A stretch of DNA of 64,000 nucleotides, taken from assembly GCF_963678635.1 (NCBI RefSeq), contig NC_087065.1:70170630-70234629 (forward strand). Direction: 5' to 3'. Positions 9,629-22,688 of the stretch are shown one piece after another; positions within the stretch are counted from its first letter, which is position 1; each line of letters opens with the position of its first letter. Made by a program: the position numbers and the translations under genes. Origin of the DNA: Symsagittifera roscoffensis (Eukaryota > Xenacoelomorpha > Acoela > Convolutidae). The notes beneath the pieces were generated by a model, which saw only the letters and a program-made list of their open reading frames with translations, was not told where the DNA came from and searched no databases.

Positions 9629-12299
9629 AGTTGTTCCCTGTTTAACAAAAAAATGCAACTTTTTTTTCGATTGTCTGATTAAAATTAGGACACACTCGCA
9701 CGTAGAAAAAGCATGTAATTAACCTAGCGAAACATAGAAAACTACGTGCGATCATGTAAATTTGCGTAAATTTGTTTGGTTTAACTCACCTGGCTCAATA
9801 GCTTTTTTAGATAAATTAACAAAAAAAGAAATTTTTTTGACGTGTAATCACGTAAAAAACTGTTCACCAACTTCAAAAGAGCATTTGTATACCGTGCTGC
9901 TTCAAAATACCACTATAAAAAGGGGTGAAAACTCATTTAAATAACACGTAATATATAATTTTGTGCCCTTTTTACCCAAATAAATTTCCATAATTAACAA
10001 AAACAGATCATTTTTTTGAACTTTTTTTTTGTTTGATAAACATTACTTTTTAAAACTGCATTCGTTCTACGAGAAAAACTCCGATAGATAGACTGAAATT
10101 CATCGTCTGGAATTTCCAGAACCTACAATAGATACGTTTTGCGATACAATAAATAAATAAGAAATATCATTTGTATTGCAAAATTCAATATCGGTTATTA
10201 TCTAATTAGTATTTGGATCACACCTAAATAAAGAAATTAGTTCATAAATTTCACAAAAACTTTTCAAAAAACCTGGATTTGAAAGTTTGCATTATTTTGA
10301 AATTTTGAAATTTGTAATTAAGTTCTTTCAGGGTACTCTCAGGGGTTGCAATTTTCACCTTCAAAAGAAATGCCAAACTTACATATAATCAACTTCTTTA
10401 ATTGTTATACTCCCAACCCATTTGTGAGGTGTTTGTAAGGTACTCTTAAGGATTGCAAATCTTGCCTTAAATGTCTGATTGCTCAAATTTTGTTAGTTTC
10501 CGAGAAATGGCGTTTTTTTTGAGTTTTCAAAATTAAAAAGAAAAATTAGATTTCAGAAAATACGCAAAGTTTTAAATGTTCAGCTCTATTGGGGATGGTA
10601 TTAGTGTCTGCTCAGCGGATCTCGGCTTAGATCTCGCCTTAAAATTTGACTACTCAAATCCTTTCAATCTTCAAAACTTTACCTGTTTTTTTTTCAAAGG
10701 TTTTCAAAAAATTTGACGAGGTTTCGAAGTGAGGACCTTTTATGTGATGATTTGATTGTGCTACAAGTTGTTGCACATTTATACTCTCAAATTGATATAC
10801 ATTCTCTGAAAAAGTATCAAAGGGGGGACCCTTTGGGTCGGCAGGGGGTCGAATCCCTGAGGGGAAAGGCGTCCGCCCCCCTCCCCCTTCTAAATCCGCC
10901 CCTGTTCTCAATGAATTGCTCATTTTAATTTTTTTTTGGTAAGCTTTTTTTAAAAAACTTTTCAATTTTTTTCAATAAGTAAGAAATTTTTTTTTTTAAG
11001 TTCCTGCGAAAAGTTTCTCAAAAGCTTTATGTGTTTCAGTTAATTACGCTGGTTTAAACTATTCATGGCAGCGAATGATATGCCTACGGCATTTTATCTA
11101 ATGAAAATAACTATTCAAGTTTAACAATCTAATTGGAGATCATTTCAGAAGTTTTTTTTGAAATATGGAAATACAGTCGACCGTTTTTATGCAGTCGACC
11201 AATTTAGTAATATATTTCAGAGTTAAAAGTACGAATATCTGAAACCCAGTATTTTTGGAGGTATGTCCATTTTATTTAAAAACAACATTAAAAATTATTC
11301 TATTTTAAATGAAATCTAAAGCGTTGTTGGATACCCTTGTCTATTCTTAGTTGCATTTTTCTTAATTATGTTTTTTTTTACATCAGCCGTTCTCACGCTT
11401 ATCTATCTTTTGAAGCACCGGAAGTGCAAGTTATAACCTAGTAAACATAAAAAAAAACCGTTTTATGACCAATTAATTTACTCACGATCATCAAATTTAC
11501 GAACAATTAGGCGTCTAACCTTAAAAAAAAACATTTTTGAGCGCCTAGTGTTAAATTGGTCTTCGATTATGCAGAGAAGAGTCGAGAGACTAACCTAATT
11601 GGAGGTCTGCAGATCTACAGTGTGGAAGAAACAACTTGTTCTGCTAGAAGCTCCAACGCGGCTGTTGTTGATACGGAGAGGCTGAAAATTGCATGGAACT
11701 TGAATGCCAAGTAGGTTCACTTCTATCGAACTTCTATTACTAGTTATCGAGATATGAACACTTTTTTATTGTTGTGTTCGTAACTACTCTAAAGGATTAA
11801 AACCAATGATTTCAAATTGACTCCGGAATTGATAACTTTTGATTTAAAATATAAATATAGGGTAGTATTTTGAGGTCCAATCTACAACGTTTTAATTTTC
11901 ATTTTGACAGCTCGTCAATAATCCGTGTATTTTTGGTCAACCCGAGAAAACTTTTGTAAATTTCCAAATTAGATATATTAATTTATTCTGCTGCCTTCAT
12001 CCACATATCTGAAACTTCTTAAAGTTAGAAAAGCCGATATCTTTTAAACTTTGCTAGGCCGATCAAAGATTTTTCCCGAGAGGGGGCGGATTTTCCAAAA
12101 AATTTCAAATTGTTTGACGCGTTTTTTGTTCTGGACGACCAAAATTGATTTTCTGAGCTCTACCAAATCATTATGAAGACTTTATTTTGGCCAAATTTTC
12201 TGCATTGCAGGCGATTTAAAAAAAAAACAGGCCAAAAACAGCGTTTTTAGTCACACTTTAGAAAAAATTGTTCAAACGATACGAGGCAAAACTGTGCAT
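9629..12299. other. Non-coding AT-rich DNA
   Basis: No supported gene. A G/C-rich stretch at about 10800-10910 gives a short frame with Gly/Pro-rich residues (minus strand 10654-10965) that looks like part of a dispersed repeat. Related G-rich phrases (AAAGGGGGACCCTTTGG) recur at about 37742. Confidence 0.5.
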
Positions 12300-12900
12300 T
12301 TTGTGAATTGTAAGCAGATTCCGCAACAGGCAAAAACCAGATTTGTCGCGGATTCCACAACATTGCTATTTTCTTAAATCTTCTCTGCTGTTTTGGATTC
12401 CACGGACAAATATCTAAAACACTGTGTTGCTCAAAATCGCTCCAAAAACAGGCATCTTTGCGGAATCCGCAACAAAATGAGTGGAATCCGGAACCAATTT
12501 GTGAAATCCGTGGACAAATAATTATATAACTGTTTAGTAAACTTAAGATGTCGCGTAATCCGCAACTGTAAGTGGAATCCGCAAATTGTTAGCGGAATCC
12601 GCAAATTGTAAGTGGATTCCGCAAAATGTAAGCGGATTCCGCAAAATGTAAGCGGAATCGCAAATTGTAACTGGAATCAGCATGAATTTGCGGAAACCAC
12701 TTACATTTGCGGAGTCCGCTCACATTTGCAGAATCCGGAACAACTACTTATGTTCGCTCGTTGCGGAATCCGAAACAAAATCAGTGTGCCGACAAACTTT
12801 ACGTTACAGCTTTTTGTACGCTGAATCTACTGAAATTTTGTGAGTGGAATCCAATTACATTTTGGAACATGTTTAAAGACTTGTCTCTGGAATCCCGGAA
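12300..12900. repeat. Degenerate GGAATCCGCAA short-repeat cluster
   Basis: The core AATCCGCAA and its variants (GGATTCCGCAAAATGTAAGC, GGAATCCGCAAATTGTAAG) recur irregularly on both strands, densest at 12550-12740. GGAATCC/GGATTCC gives many short palindromes. Units vary in length, so this is an irregular satellite and not a clean tandem array. Confidence 0.75.
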
Positions 12901-13232
12901 CATAAAAACACAAAAATGTGCGCCTATCCAGTGCATAATTTGGCCTCGTAAAGAAAAACCGGGTTTTTTGGCGCGCGCTCGACCCTTTCCCCCCTAAAAA
13001 AATTAGTATATTTAGCGAAGTTTCAGGGTCGGTCGACGAAAAAAAAATGTCTTAAAATAGTACTAAGCGGGTTACCGTTTTGGTCGGTCGGCAGAGGGTG
13101 CAATCACGCATATTGGATTGGGGAGGGGGAATCAGTACCAAAGGTTCAAATTTCGCATAACCTCGGCTTTTCTCATTTGATGTCACGTTTTATCATCCAA
13201 GAATAATAAATATCACAAGGGGGATATACATA

Positions 13233-15135
13233 ACTATGCTCGAGGTATGTTTTCACCCTAATCGAGACCTCTCGAGAGTGCCCAAGGTATGCTTCGACCA
13301 TGCTGGAAGTGTGCTTTGACCGTGCTCGAGGAATGCTTTTATCTTACCCGAGGTATGCTTCGACCATGCCCGAAGCTTGATTGACCGTGCTCGATATATG
13401 CTTTGATCTTGCCCGAGGTACGCTTCGACCATGCTCGTGGTATGTTTTGAGCATGCTCGACTTATGTTTTGAAAGTGCTCGTGGTATGTTTTGACCATAC
13501 TCGACTTATATTTCGATAGTGTTCGAGGTATGTTTCAAGCGCGCTCGAATTATGTTTTTATCATGCTCGAGGTATGCTCCGACCGTGCTCAAGGTAATTT
13601 TAGACCGTTCTCGATGAATGCTTTGACAGTGTTTGAGGTATGTTTCGACATTGCTCGAGTTAGGCATCAACCAGGCTCGAGGTAAGCTTTTACAGTGCTC
13701 GAGGTTTGCTTTGGCCGTGATCGATGTATCTTTCGACCATGCTCGAGTTATGTTTTGACCGTGCTCGAGGTATGATTCGACCATGCTCGAGCACTGTTTC
13801 GACCGTGCTCATGGTATGTTTCAACCGGGCTCGAGCTATATTTCCACCGCACTCGCGAAATGTTTGGAACTTGTTGGAGAGATATGTTTCGACCGTGCTC
13901 GAGATCTTTTTCTACAGTGCTCAAGGTATATTCCGACCTTGCTCAAGGCATTTTTCAACCGTGCTCGAAGTATGCTTCGACCATGCTCGAGTTATATCTC
14001 GACCAGGCTCGAGGTCTGTTTTGACCGTGCTCAAGCACCGCTTCGACCGTGATCCAGGTGTGTTTCGACCGTGCTCGCCTTATTCTGCGACCGAGCTCTA
14101 GATACGTTGCGACCGCGCTCGAGGTATGCTTTGACCGTGATCGATGTATCTTTCGACCATGCTCAAGTTATGTTTCGACCGTGCTCGAGATATGTTTCGA
14201 CAATGCTCGAGCTTGTTTCGACGATGCTCAAGATATGTTTCAACCGGGCTCGAACTAAGCTTCCATCGCGCTCGAGGTATTTTTGGAACGTGTTCGAGAT
14301 ATGTTTCGACTGTACTCGATATATTTTTCGACAGTGCTCAAGGTATATTCTGACTTTGCTTAAGGCATGTTTCTACCGTGCTCGAGGTATGCTTCGCCCA
14401 TGCTCGAGTTTTATCTCGACCGTGCTCGAGGTAAATTTCGACCGTGCTCAAGCAACGCTTCGACCGTGATCCAGGTGCGTTTCGACCGTGCTCGTGTTAT
14501 TCTGCGACCGCGCTCAAGTTATATTGCGAATGTGCTCGAGCTATGCTTTTACCATGATCGACGTATCTTTTGACCGTGCTCGAGTTATATTTTGACTGTG
14601 CTCGAGGTATGTTTCGACCGTGCTCTAGCAATGTTTCGACCATGATCTGGTAATGTTTCAACCGTGCTCGAGGTCTGTTTTGATCGTGCCTTGCTCGAGG
14701 TATGCTTTTACTGCGCTCGAAGTAATCTTCGACCGTGCACGAGCTATTCTTCGACAAAGAATGTTTCCACCCTGCTCGAGGTATGTTTCGACCATGCTCG
14801 AGGTTTGCTGCGACTGAGCTCGAAGTTTTTTTTCGACTTTGCTCGCAGTAGGTTTCCATTGTACGTGAGGAACGTTTAGAACGTGCTCTAGGTCTGTTTT
14901 GATCGTGCTGGAGGTTTGTTTCAACTGTGCCCCAGTTATTTTGCGACCGTGCTCAAGGTATGCTTCGACCGTGTTCGAGATATGTTTCGACTATGCTCGC
15001 GGTACGTTTCGACCATAATTGAGTTACGTTTCGACCATTCCCTAGGTCTGTTTTGATCGTGCCTGGCTCGAGGTATGCTTCGGCTGTGCTCGAAGTATGC
15101 TTCGAGCGTGATCGAGGTACTTTTCGAATTTATGC
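13233..15135. repeat. 22-bp minisatellite, about 1.9 kb
   Basis: Tandem units of 22 bp with consensus close to GTGCTCGAGGTATGTTTCGACC fill this interval, roughly 85 copies with heavy point divergence. Most carry CTCGAG. As 22 is not a multiple of 3, each frame repeats every 66 bp, giving several overlapping pseudo-proteins of 22-residue period on both strands; these are not genes. Confidence 0.95.
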
Positions 15136-16440
15136 TCGACCCAAATTTCTGTCTTCACATTTTTTTTTTCGGCCGAGCACTGTCGTGTGCTCGAATTGAA
15201 AATCGAAATAAAAAGCGAGCACCTTCGACCCGGGTAACGAGATCCCACAAATCTTTCTTGTTTAGGAGAAGTTCTCTTCCATCCCATTCTGCGACCCAAT
15301 TGAAGACCAGTAAACCTCCGGGGGACGCGAACTTTTTAGTTTTCGCCATGCCAAACTTCGATGCTGACTCACCATCGGAGAGCTACTGCAATGTAATCTA
15401 TGAAGATATCACACAGTTGATGGACCAATTGAATTGTAGTTTATGATATGAATGTTAAAAAATTAACTAAGTTATGGACAGTCTAAATCTTTCTATTTCA
15501 CATGTAGCTGGGTGCTGTGCAAGTAGCACAGAATATCTGAACCAAAACCATTGAAATAAAAAAATTTAAAAAAAAAAAGAAAAATCATGAAAAAATGGAA
15601 AAAAATGTTTTTTTTTAAATATATATTTCGTTAAATTTGTTGTTGTTTTTGTTTACAGTAAAGAGCAAGTAAATTTACTTGAAAATCAATTAAAAGTTCA
15701 ACCACTATAAAGGTAACCATCTTTGTTCAATTAGCCGATCAAAGATGGTTACCTGACAAGAGCTTGCTAGATCAGAAAGATGATTTTTGGGGAGCAAAAA
15801 CTTTTACGCGGGAACGCATGTTACTAAAAAGATGCAATCTTAGTTACCCGAACATGCACACAAGGCTTTACCCTCGCAAAATAGTTCCCCCCAAACAGTA
15901 ATTTTAGAAACATACTGTGATTTTTGTACCTGTTAGAAGACAATATAGAAAATATTCTAAGTTAATTGACTGTATTAGTTAAAATTATGACATAAATATT
16001 CAAAAACTCATTTTCAACTACTCGATATGAAAAACTAGAAGAATGATGGCAGAAAAAAAGAACAAAATTGAAAATTTCAATAAATTGGACGAAGTGTAAT
16101 CACAAACTGAAATTTTTAGATAAAAACTACAATTTTTGAGTTGTACATAGAAAGGAAAAATTTCAGGACCTGGTAATCTTTTGTGAACGTAGCCATACAG
16201 AACTTCCATAGTGTTTTTCTAATGATCAGAACTTTTTTTTGAAAGTTTTTAACGTTAGTTACCTTGCAAGATCTTGCAAGGTTCTTTCAAAATATATTCC
16301 TTTTTTCATTTTTCTTGCAAAATAATCTGCATCTGGCAAGAGCATAACAAGAGACAGTCTATGATTAGACAGGCTTGATAGCCGTTCATAGATCTTCTGA
16401 TAAGAAACCACAATTATGATTTTGATTATAATGATTTGCT
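15136..16440. other. Non-coding; no gene recognised
   Basis: A 32-codon ATG frame at 15349-15446 (MPNFDADSPS...) is the only stretch with balanced composition and may be a stray exon, but it has no support. The rest is AT-rich. Confidence 0.4.
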
Positions 16441-16444
16441 AGGA

Positions 16445-16486
16445 CCTTGCAAGATCCTGCAAGATCCTGCAAGATCCTGCAAGATA
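16445..16486. repeat. 10-bp tandem repeat AAGATCCTGC
   Basis: Three perfect copies of AAGATCCTGC with partial copies on each side. Related CTTGCAAGATCTTGCAAGG phrases occur at 16262-16281, so the motif is locally amplified. Confidence 0.85.
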
Positions 16487-17035
16487 ACCTTATTTTGGTT
16501 AACAAGGAATATTTCTTGGTTTCATTTCCAATTTGCGTGGCACTTATTCTGAAAAAAGGAAAATTAAGCTCCGTTCTTCTGGAGACTGAGACACATTTTT
16601 GATATTGTTTCCACTCCAAATCACGGCTGATACATTTTACTGAAATATTACACTTGACACACGAGTTTTCTCTAGCGTAGAAAAAAATGATATGATTTAT
16701 AGAGATGATTTATAGTTTAATTTCTTCAATAATAAAATGTATTCTCGGGAGCGGAGAAACTACATTTAACTTAAAAACGATTTCTTGAACACACGAAAAA
16801 TATTAGTCTAAAAGTTGATTCAGTGCTGACCGAACTGCTTTGTCTCTCGATCAAGTCCGTTTTTAACAACTAATTGATTTTTTGAGCTTCTGAAAACCCG
16901 CGCATTCTGAACAATTCTCCATTGTTCAGAGATGTCACGCTTCATGGGTGAGTTTTAAATCTACTTGCCTCTAATCTATTGCCATGTTTCAACAATGTAG
17001 CAAACTTTCCATCCAGTTTTATAAATTAAAAAAAA

Positions 17036-17240
17036 AGTCTATCATACAATTTCAGAGCCTGGAAAAAATGTTTATCATGCAATTTCATAGGGTGGAAAAA
17101 TGCTTGTCATACATTTTCATAGTATGGAAAAATGCTTGTCGTACAATTTCATAGTGTGGAAAAATTGCTTATTATGCAATATCATAGCATAGAAAAAATG
17201 TTTATCATGATGTTTTCATACAATTTTGGGGATAAAGAGA
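17036..17240. repeat. Imperfect tandem repeat of a TCATACAATTTCATAG motif
   Basis: Units near 42-45 bp repeat TATCATACAATTTCATAG followed by TGGAAAAATGCTTG. Scattered relatives occur to 18240 and again, some inverted, at about 38460-38720. It looks like a dispersed repeat with local tandem growth. Confidence 0.75.
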
Positions 17241-18754
17241 CTGATTAAAAACGCTCGAATTTTATTTCCAGATGGATTTTATTCCAGTATGGAAAAATGC
17301 TTGTTATAAAATTTCTTGTTTATTTTGCTATTTTCATATATTTAGTTTTGGTCTATGAAATTGTATGAAAGAGTATGATAAGCATTTTTTTCTTTTTTGA
17401 AAAATGTTATGAAAAGCTTTTTTTTGTCAACCCGCGTACATGTTCAATGAGCTGCTCAGCTTCCCATGTTGTCCCAAAAATCTATTCATAAAATTTTCAT
17501 TTATGGAAAAATGCTAGTCATACACTTTTCAAAAAATTGCATGAAAGATCTATGATTAGTGATTTTTCAAAAATGGAAATTGTATGACTCCATAAAACAA
17601 AAATATTGATTTTTTACATTTCAATTTCTCAAAAGTTTCTGGTGGTGTTCGTAACCGAACACAAGTGACAAAAAACCTTGGTTAATCAAACGTAGAGTAA
17701 GCAAACGTTTGACCGGCTTTCACAAATAATTTAACGAAATTATCAAATTTTTAAAATTTGGCGAAACATTTCACAGATGATAGTTTTAAAGTTTGATTTT
17801 TTAAATTATCAGACATTGATCAAGGCATAAAAAATGATGTCATACAAAAAATGGAAGTTTTTAGCGTTTTTGAAAAAATTATTGGGCGAAATGGCAAAAA
17901 ATGTTTCCAGGACTACGTTATGCATACCAAAAATGAAAAAATACTTGTCTCAGTACAAAGTTCAGTTTGTGGCTGAAAAAAGACGCAAAAAATTTTTCAG
18001 GCAATTTCAAAATGTTTTGTCGTCATCAAAAAATTGTCGTCATATATGAAAATTGTATGACTAGCGTTTTTTTAATAAAAGTGTTTCTATTTTATTTGGC
18101 TCGATTCATCGAATTTTTTGCCAAAACAAGAAAAAAGTTCTTCGAAATTTTGATGACACATTTTAGCAAAAAGTATGAAATTTGTATGATCAGTATTTTT
18201 CATTGACTTAGTTTATAGAATTGCATGATAAGCTTTTTTGGTCTCTGGAGTTCAAACCGGGTTGTCTATATTGTTTGTCAATATTGTCAATATATTTGTC
18301 AAGGTTTTTGGTCGACCTATTTGAGTTTTCAAGCTCTCCCGAAACAACAAAAGACCCCTTTCTGGCAAGCATTTCTGCGCAGCAAGTGAAATTTTGAAAA
18401 TTAGGCCAAAAACGACTTAAATGGATGTTTTTGTACCAAAACATGGTACTTTTTAGGGATCAACTTTACAGTAACCACCCTCCCACCCCTAAAGTACTTA
18501 CCGTAGAATGCCCTTACCAAGCAGGTATTAGTTCTAAAATATGCACAAACGCACAAATAAAATTTCGCTTGTTTTTGGATCAAGATAACATCCTAAGTGA
18601 AACTTCCAACTTAGAACTAAGTTAACATCTTCCCCCTAAACGTGGCTGGGCGGAGATGCTAACTTGGTCCTACTTTTTCAAGCGAGATTGATAATGTATG
18701 TTGTTAACTAGTTAAGATAATGTTTTAATTCAACTTTGTTTAATAATACGGTTA
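17241..18754. other. Non-coding region with scattered CATACAATTT-type repeats
   Basis: No supported gene. Short low-complexity frames (17834-18206) are Lys/Phe-rich and follow the repeat composition. Confidence 0.5.
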
Positions 18755-18759
18755 ACTTT
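18755..18759. repeat. Target site duplication ACTTT (left)
   Basis: ACTTT immediately precedes the 5' LTR and recurs immediately after the 3' LTR at 27431-27435. A 5-bp duplication fits retroviral-type integration. Confidence 0.9.
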
Positions 18760-21140
18760 TGTAGAGTTGGTGATTCTACTGTATTGCATGCCATAGTAAC
18801 CTGAGCGTAAGATTGATTCATCATTAAGTTAAGTAGTACAGCAAACAAAGGGTAAAGTTCGAAATAGTTGAATCTTCGAAGATATCGTCCCTCTTATGGC
18901 GGAAAACTCAGGTGAAGTAAAATCGGCGGACCCCCCCAATTGGGAACTAAGAAAGCTTATGTTATAAAATTCAGAGGAGTGATACTAGAGATGATTTGAC
19001 CCGGGCATACAAAAAACGGGAGCCGTCAGACCCTTGGGGGGCAAGTGATAACGGTTCCCGGAAGTGTAAATGGCCCTATCAGAACTCGGAAACTAGCGGC
19101 GGTGTTAGGCTCAAATTCTGGTATGTTGTAGGCCAAGTTGAGGGACGCTTAAGTTTAGAACACCAGACCCCTAAGACCCCCACTTCTGGTTTTATGCCCT
19201 AAGTAAACCAACCCACCCCTAACTTCCTGAAGCCGTTTCTCGGCCACGGATGAACGCAGGGAGCTGAAACTTGGAGGGATGATAGGTAGTGGCAAGATAC
19301 ATCTTGTAATATGATTTGAACAAAATCCGGCGGTTAGACCGGAAGCTATTAGCACTTGGAAAACATCCCCTTAGACCGGAAATAGGCAGTTTACGCGATA
19401 TAATGAGCGAGGGCATATCAATTTTATTGCGTCAATCGACATAAGAAACGGACCCCGAAAAAAGACCCCTTGTGAGTGAAAACCCTCCGGTGACTTCTTC
19501 CGGTGTTAATAGCCTTTTCCCGGAAAAAGTGATAATGGACGTTAGAAATGGTATAACTTGTGAAATATCAATGGGATATGAACGAAACCCCGAGATTAAC
19601 ACCGGAAAGTGGCGCATTTACTAACCCAACCCCTGGAAATAAGAATGGGTCACCTTGCTAAAAAATGTGGGGAAAACATATATATTGGGAACTAGAGAAG
19701 AAGCTGATAGAGATATAGCTTTTAAATTACAACCCTGGAGTTGAGGATTTAATTTAAAATGGACTTGGTAAACATCGGGTTCAATTTAGCTTGGCGAATG
19801 CGCTATTAATAGAATATCAATCAAGGTAAAAGAAAAGTTGTCCCAAAGGAAATTGGTATTAATAGAGGAGCAGCATGAAGGTTAGGTTTCCTAAATGGTA
19901 TGAATGGACGGGAAACTTACTTGGCTCTCCGGAGTTGACTTTTTGGTTTGATTTGACCCCTAATAGACGAACTACGTTCCCGTGATAGCTAGAAGGTCGG
20001 GATTGGAATAGAGTACAGATAGCAATTTTAGATGCCTGAAATTAGTTAGCTACTCATGAAAAATGCCTCTCCCTACCCTTGGGAGGTCGGAACGTTAACG
20101 GGATAGTTAAAATAAAGACCTTGGGAGGATTACTGGGTAAACATAGCATGGTTTGGAGGTTGAGTTGAACTCGAGGGCTGAAGTCACTAAGATCAGGAAT
20201 TTGCTGGTTAGAATCGTATGACATTTGTTTGCGTGGTCAAATTGTGACAGCTACCCCATTTTGGGTATCTAATAAGTGTGAAAAGATTGATAAAAGAAAC
20301 CGAAGTTGGCACGTGGCAGAGTTGACAGGAGGAGGGATACAATCGTAAAACATGTGCGGACGTGTGATTTAGGTGGATGTCAGGACTGATAGGGAATGGC
20401 GTGACTTAACTAAAATTAATTGTAACGAAAGATAAGGAACTGGAGGGTACCGGAGAGCCTGTAAGAGTCAGAACAGTTGTTGGCTACTATTAAGAGTAGT
20501 TGGTTCTCGTCACAGAAGAACAATTGCGAGCGAATCGAATAGTTGGTTCTCAGTTAGTTAGAGAACAATTTGGGCTACAAGCTAAGGTAGTCGCTTGATT
20601 CTCAAAGTTAAGTGAGAACGAATTGGAAGACTTGTTAATGTGAATGTAGATTAGTTAGTGAATGTTAGTTAGGCTATCTAGAGGATAGCGGAATCGTTGT
20701 TGAACAATTGATATTGAAGGAAGTTCTTGAGGATACGTTAGTTAGTAGTGAGGTGTTAAATGAACTGCAGGAGGCATTTGGTTTAAATAATAGTAATTGC
20801 GAACCCTTTCTTTATTTGAATGATTATTTATATTTCATCCAATTATAGGCTACTCTGTATTTGCTTATATTCATTTCTTAATTCATTCTTTTTGTTCGAA
20901 TGGTTGTTGCGATCGATTATTGATTGACAGGTGAGATACAGTCGGAAGAGCACGAATTACGGGGCAAGCAGCACAGTACAGTACAGAGCAGCCAACCACC
21001 AAATCAACCCTTTTGGGATTGTGAATAGTACTGGGAATCGGTTGCCCCGCTGACCTCAGTACCAAAGGGAACATATTGCGGCGGTGTGAAATAGCGAGCA
21101 AGACCGGCTTAGAGATATTGTGAAATCTCCCACGTTTACA
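18760..21140 (+). repeat. 5' LTR, 2381 bp
   Basis: Starts TGTAGAGTTGG and ends CCCACGTTTACA. It matches the right LTR throughout except for about 534 bp (roughly 19050-19585) that the right copy lacks. The length is unusually large for a retrotransposon LTR. No convincing protein-coding frame lies inside. Confidence 0.93.
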
Positions 21141-21141
21141 G

Positions 21142-21158
21142 TGGCGCTCCTGGGTGTG
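21142..21158 (+). other. Primer-binding site
   Basis: TGGCGCTCCTGGGTGTG begins one base after the LTR end. TGG complements the CCA tail of a tRNA, and the position is right for minus-strand priming. The tRNA species is not determined. Confidence 0.75.
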
Positions 21159-21191
21159 TTCTATTCTGGATTGTAGCTGTAACGACTATTT

Positions 21192-22393
21192 GTGCGGGAT
21201 TACGAGGACAAAAAGAAAGAACGAACGATCGACGAAACAATTGCGATGGCAATGAATGATCAAGACAGACAGCTGATTGCAGAGGCTGCAGTGGCAGCGG
21301 CCAATGCTCTCGATCGACAACAGGGAGTGTTCAGATTTGGTACGATACTAACAGATCGGTTTCCTCGAGCAGTTATCAAAACTGGCGAGACTAGAGGAAA
21401 CACTCTGCCTGGATAGCAGGCGCCAATCGATAGGACGATGAGCAGGCCAGGATGGTGCTGCCGACTTTTCTGACAGGCTGGGCATTGGATGAGTCACGAG
21501 TATGCCAGCTCACTTTCGAGAGGAAGTTGACGGTTCGAGGAGCCGACGCTAGGCGGAATGCTCGCGGAACTCGATCAGAGATGATGCCATTTCAGACACA
21601 ATCAGCTGCGAGGGCTGAATTCAAGAACCTCATGCAAGAGGAAGGCGAGGGCTTGAGAGATTTTGCAAGACGAGTGCGATCCTTGGGTGAAGCTGCAAAT
21701 ACAAACCTGGGAGCTCATGCCCGGGACGACATGAACCGCGAACAGTTCACTGATGGGTTGTTTGATTTCGAGCTTCAGGAATTGCTTCTGCGAGAAGACC
21801 TCGAGAATTTCAACCAGGTGGTGGCTTGAGCACAGGCTCTAGATATGGCTCGCAAAACAGTCAGGATGAAGAGTCGGATACGGCCAAATCACGTTCGGTC
21901 GGTGCACGACGTTCACGACCTGACGACTGAGGCTGGCGGAGACAGTACGCTGACTGCCGAGACTCAACAGATACGGACGGAGCTGACGAAAATGCAGACG
22001 CACACTGACCAGAGGCTGGACCAAATGATGAAGGCTCAGAGCAACCTGGCTAAGCAGTTTGATGTCCAGAGTTCGAGGTATGATGAGGTGAGATTACAGT
22101 TGCAGATGCAGGAATCACGCCAGAACGATCTGACGGCTCAAATGATGGCCCAGATGCAGAACTTAGCGAAAATGATAGGTAAGTTCGTTGATCTTTGTAA
22201 ACCCAAGCCAGAGAGTCACACCCGACGGGGAGAGAAACAGCAACGCGACTCTGCCAACCCAATTGGGCGACAGAGTGGAAACAACCCATGGACCCAGGGT
22301 GGTTGTTTTAATTGCGGACAGGTGGGCCACATTGCCAAAGGATGTCCCCAAAGAAGCGCGAACCATTTAAATTACCAAGGGCCGGGACAGTAG
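21192..22393 (+). pseudogene. gag of the 18.8-27.4 kb retrotransposon
   Basis: Coding sequence runs in three blocks: 21192-21416, 21452-21829 and 21845-22393. The middle block contains a capsid-type region (MPFQTQSAARAEF...GEGLRDFARRVRSLGE). The last has a Gln/Met-rich probable coiled coil and a nucleocapsid zinc knuckle, CFNCGQVGHIAKGC (CX2CX4HX4C), near its end. Blocks two and three share a frame and are split by a single TGA (about 21827-21829), probably a CGA-to-TGA change, while block one is offset by a frameshift. Gag packages the element RNA; this copy cannot make an intact one. Confidence 0.85.
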
Positions 22394-22688
22394 GCGAGTT
22401 GGAAGGAGGATTTGTCCCGGCCGAATTTAGGAAACAGCAGGCGGAAAGGCGAACGAAATCTACAGGAACTCAGTCTTGCGCGCGTTACGATACGAACGCA
22501 ACTAATGATAGAGAAGGGCAGAGCGAGAAGATATTGGAGCAGGAACAAGTTCTATCGATATTTGAGCGAGTACCAAGGATCAGAGAGAACGACCCAATTT
22601 TGGAAACGAAACAGAATTCGCGGACGCGCATCGAGCTTGTTGGGATCAGTCATGATGTCAGCGATCCACGCGGAGCACCCATGTTGAG
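22394..22688 (+). other. Gag-pol junction, frame-broken
   Basis: Competing short frames of Arg/Ser/Gln-rich residues (22312-22725, 22412-22687) fill this stretch. It probably represents the linker before protease, broken by indels. Confidence 0.4.

Noticed and set aside
10654-10965. 103-codon Gly/Pro-rich minus-strand protein
   Set aside because: Looks like a dispersed repeat fragment with related G-rich sequence at about 37.7 kb; no start or domain support.
13253-15077. Many overlapping Arg/Cys/Ser-rich proteins on both strands
   Set aside because: All arise from the 22-bp minisatellite, which gives open frames in every phase.
13233-15135. CRISPR-like array
   Set aside because: Units are contiguous 22-bp repeats with no unique spacers, and the genome is eukaryotic.
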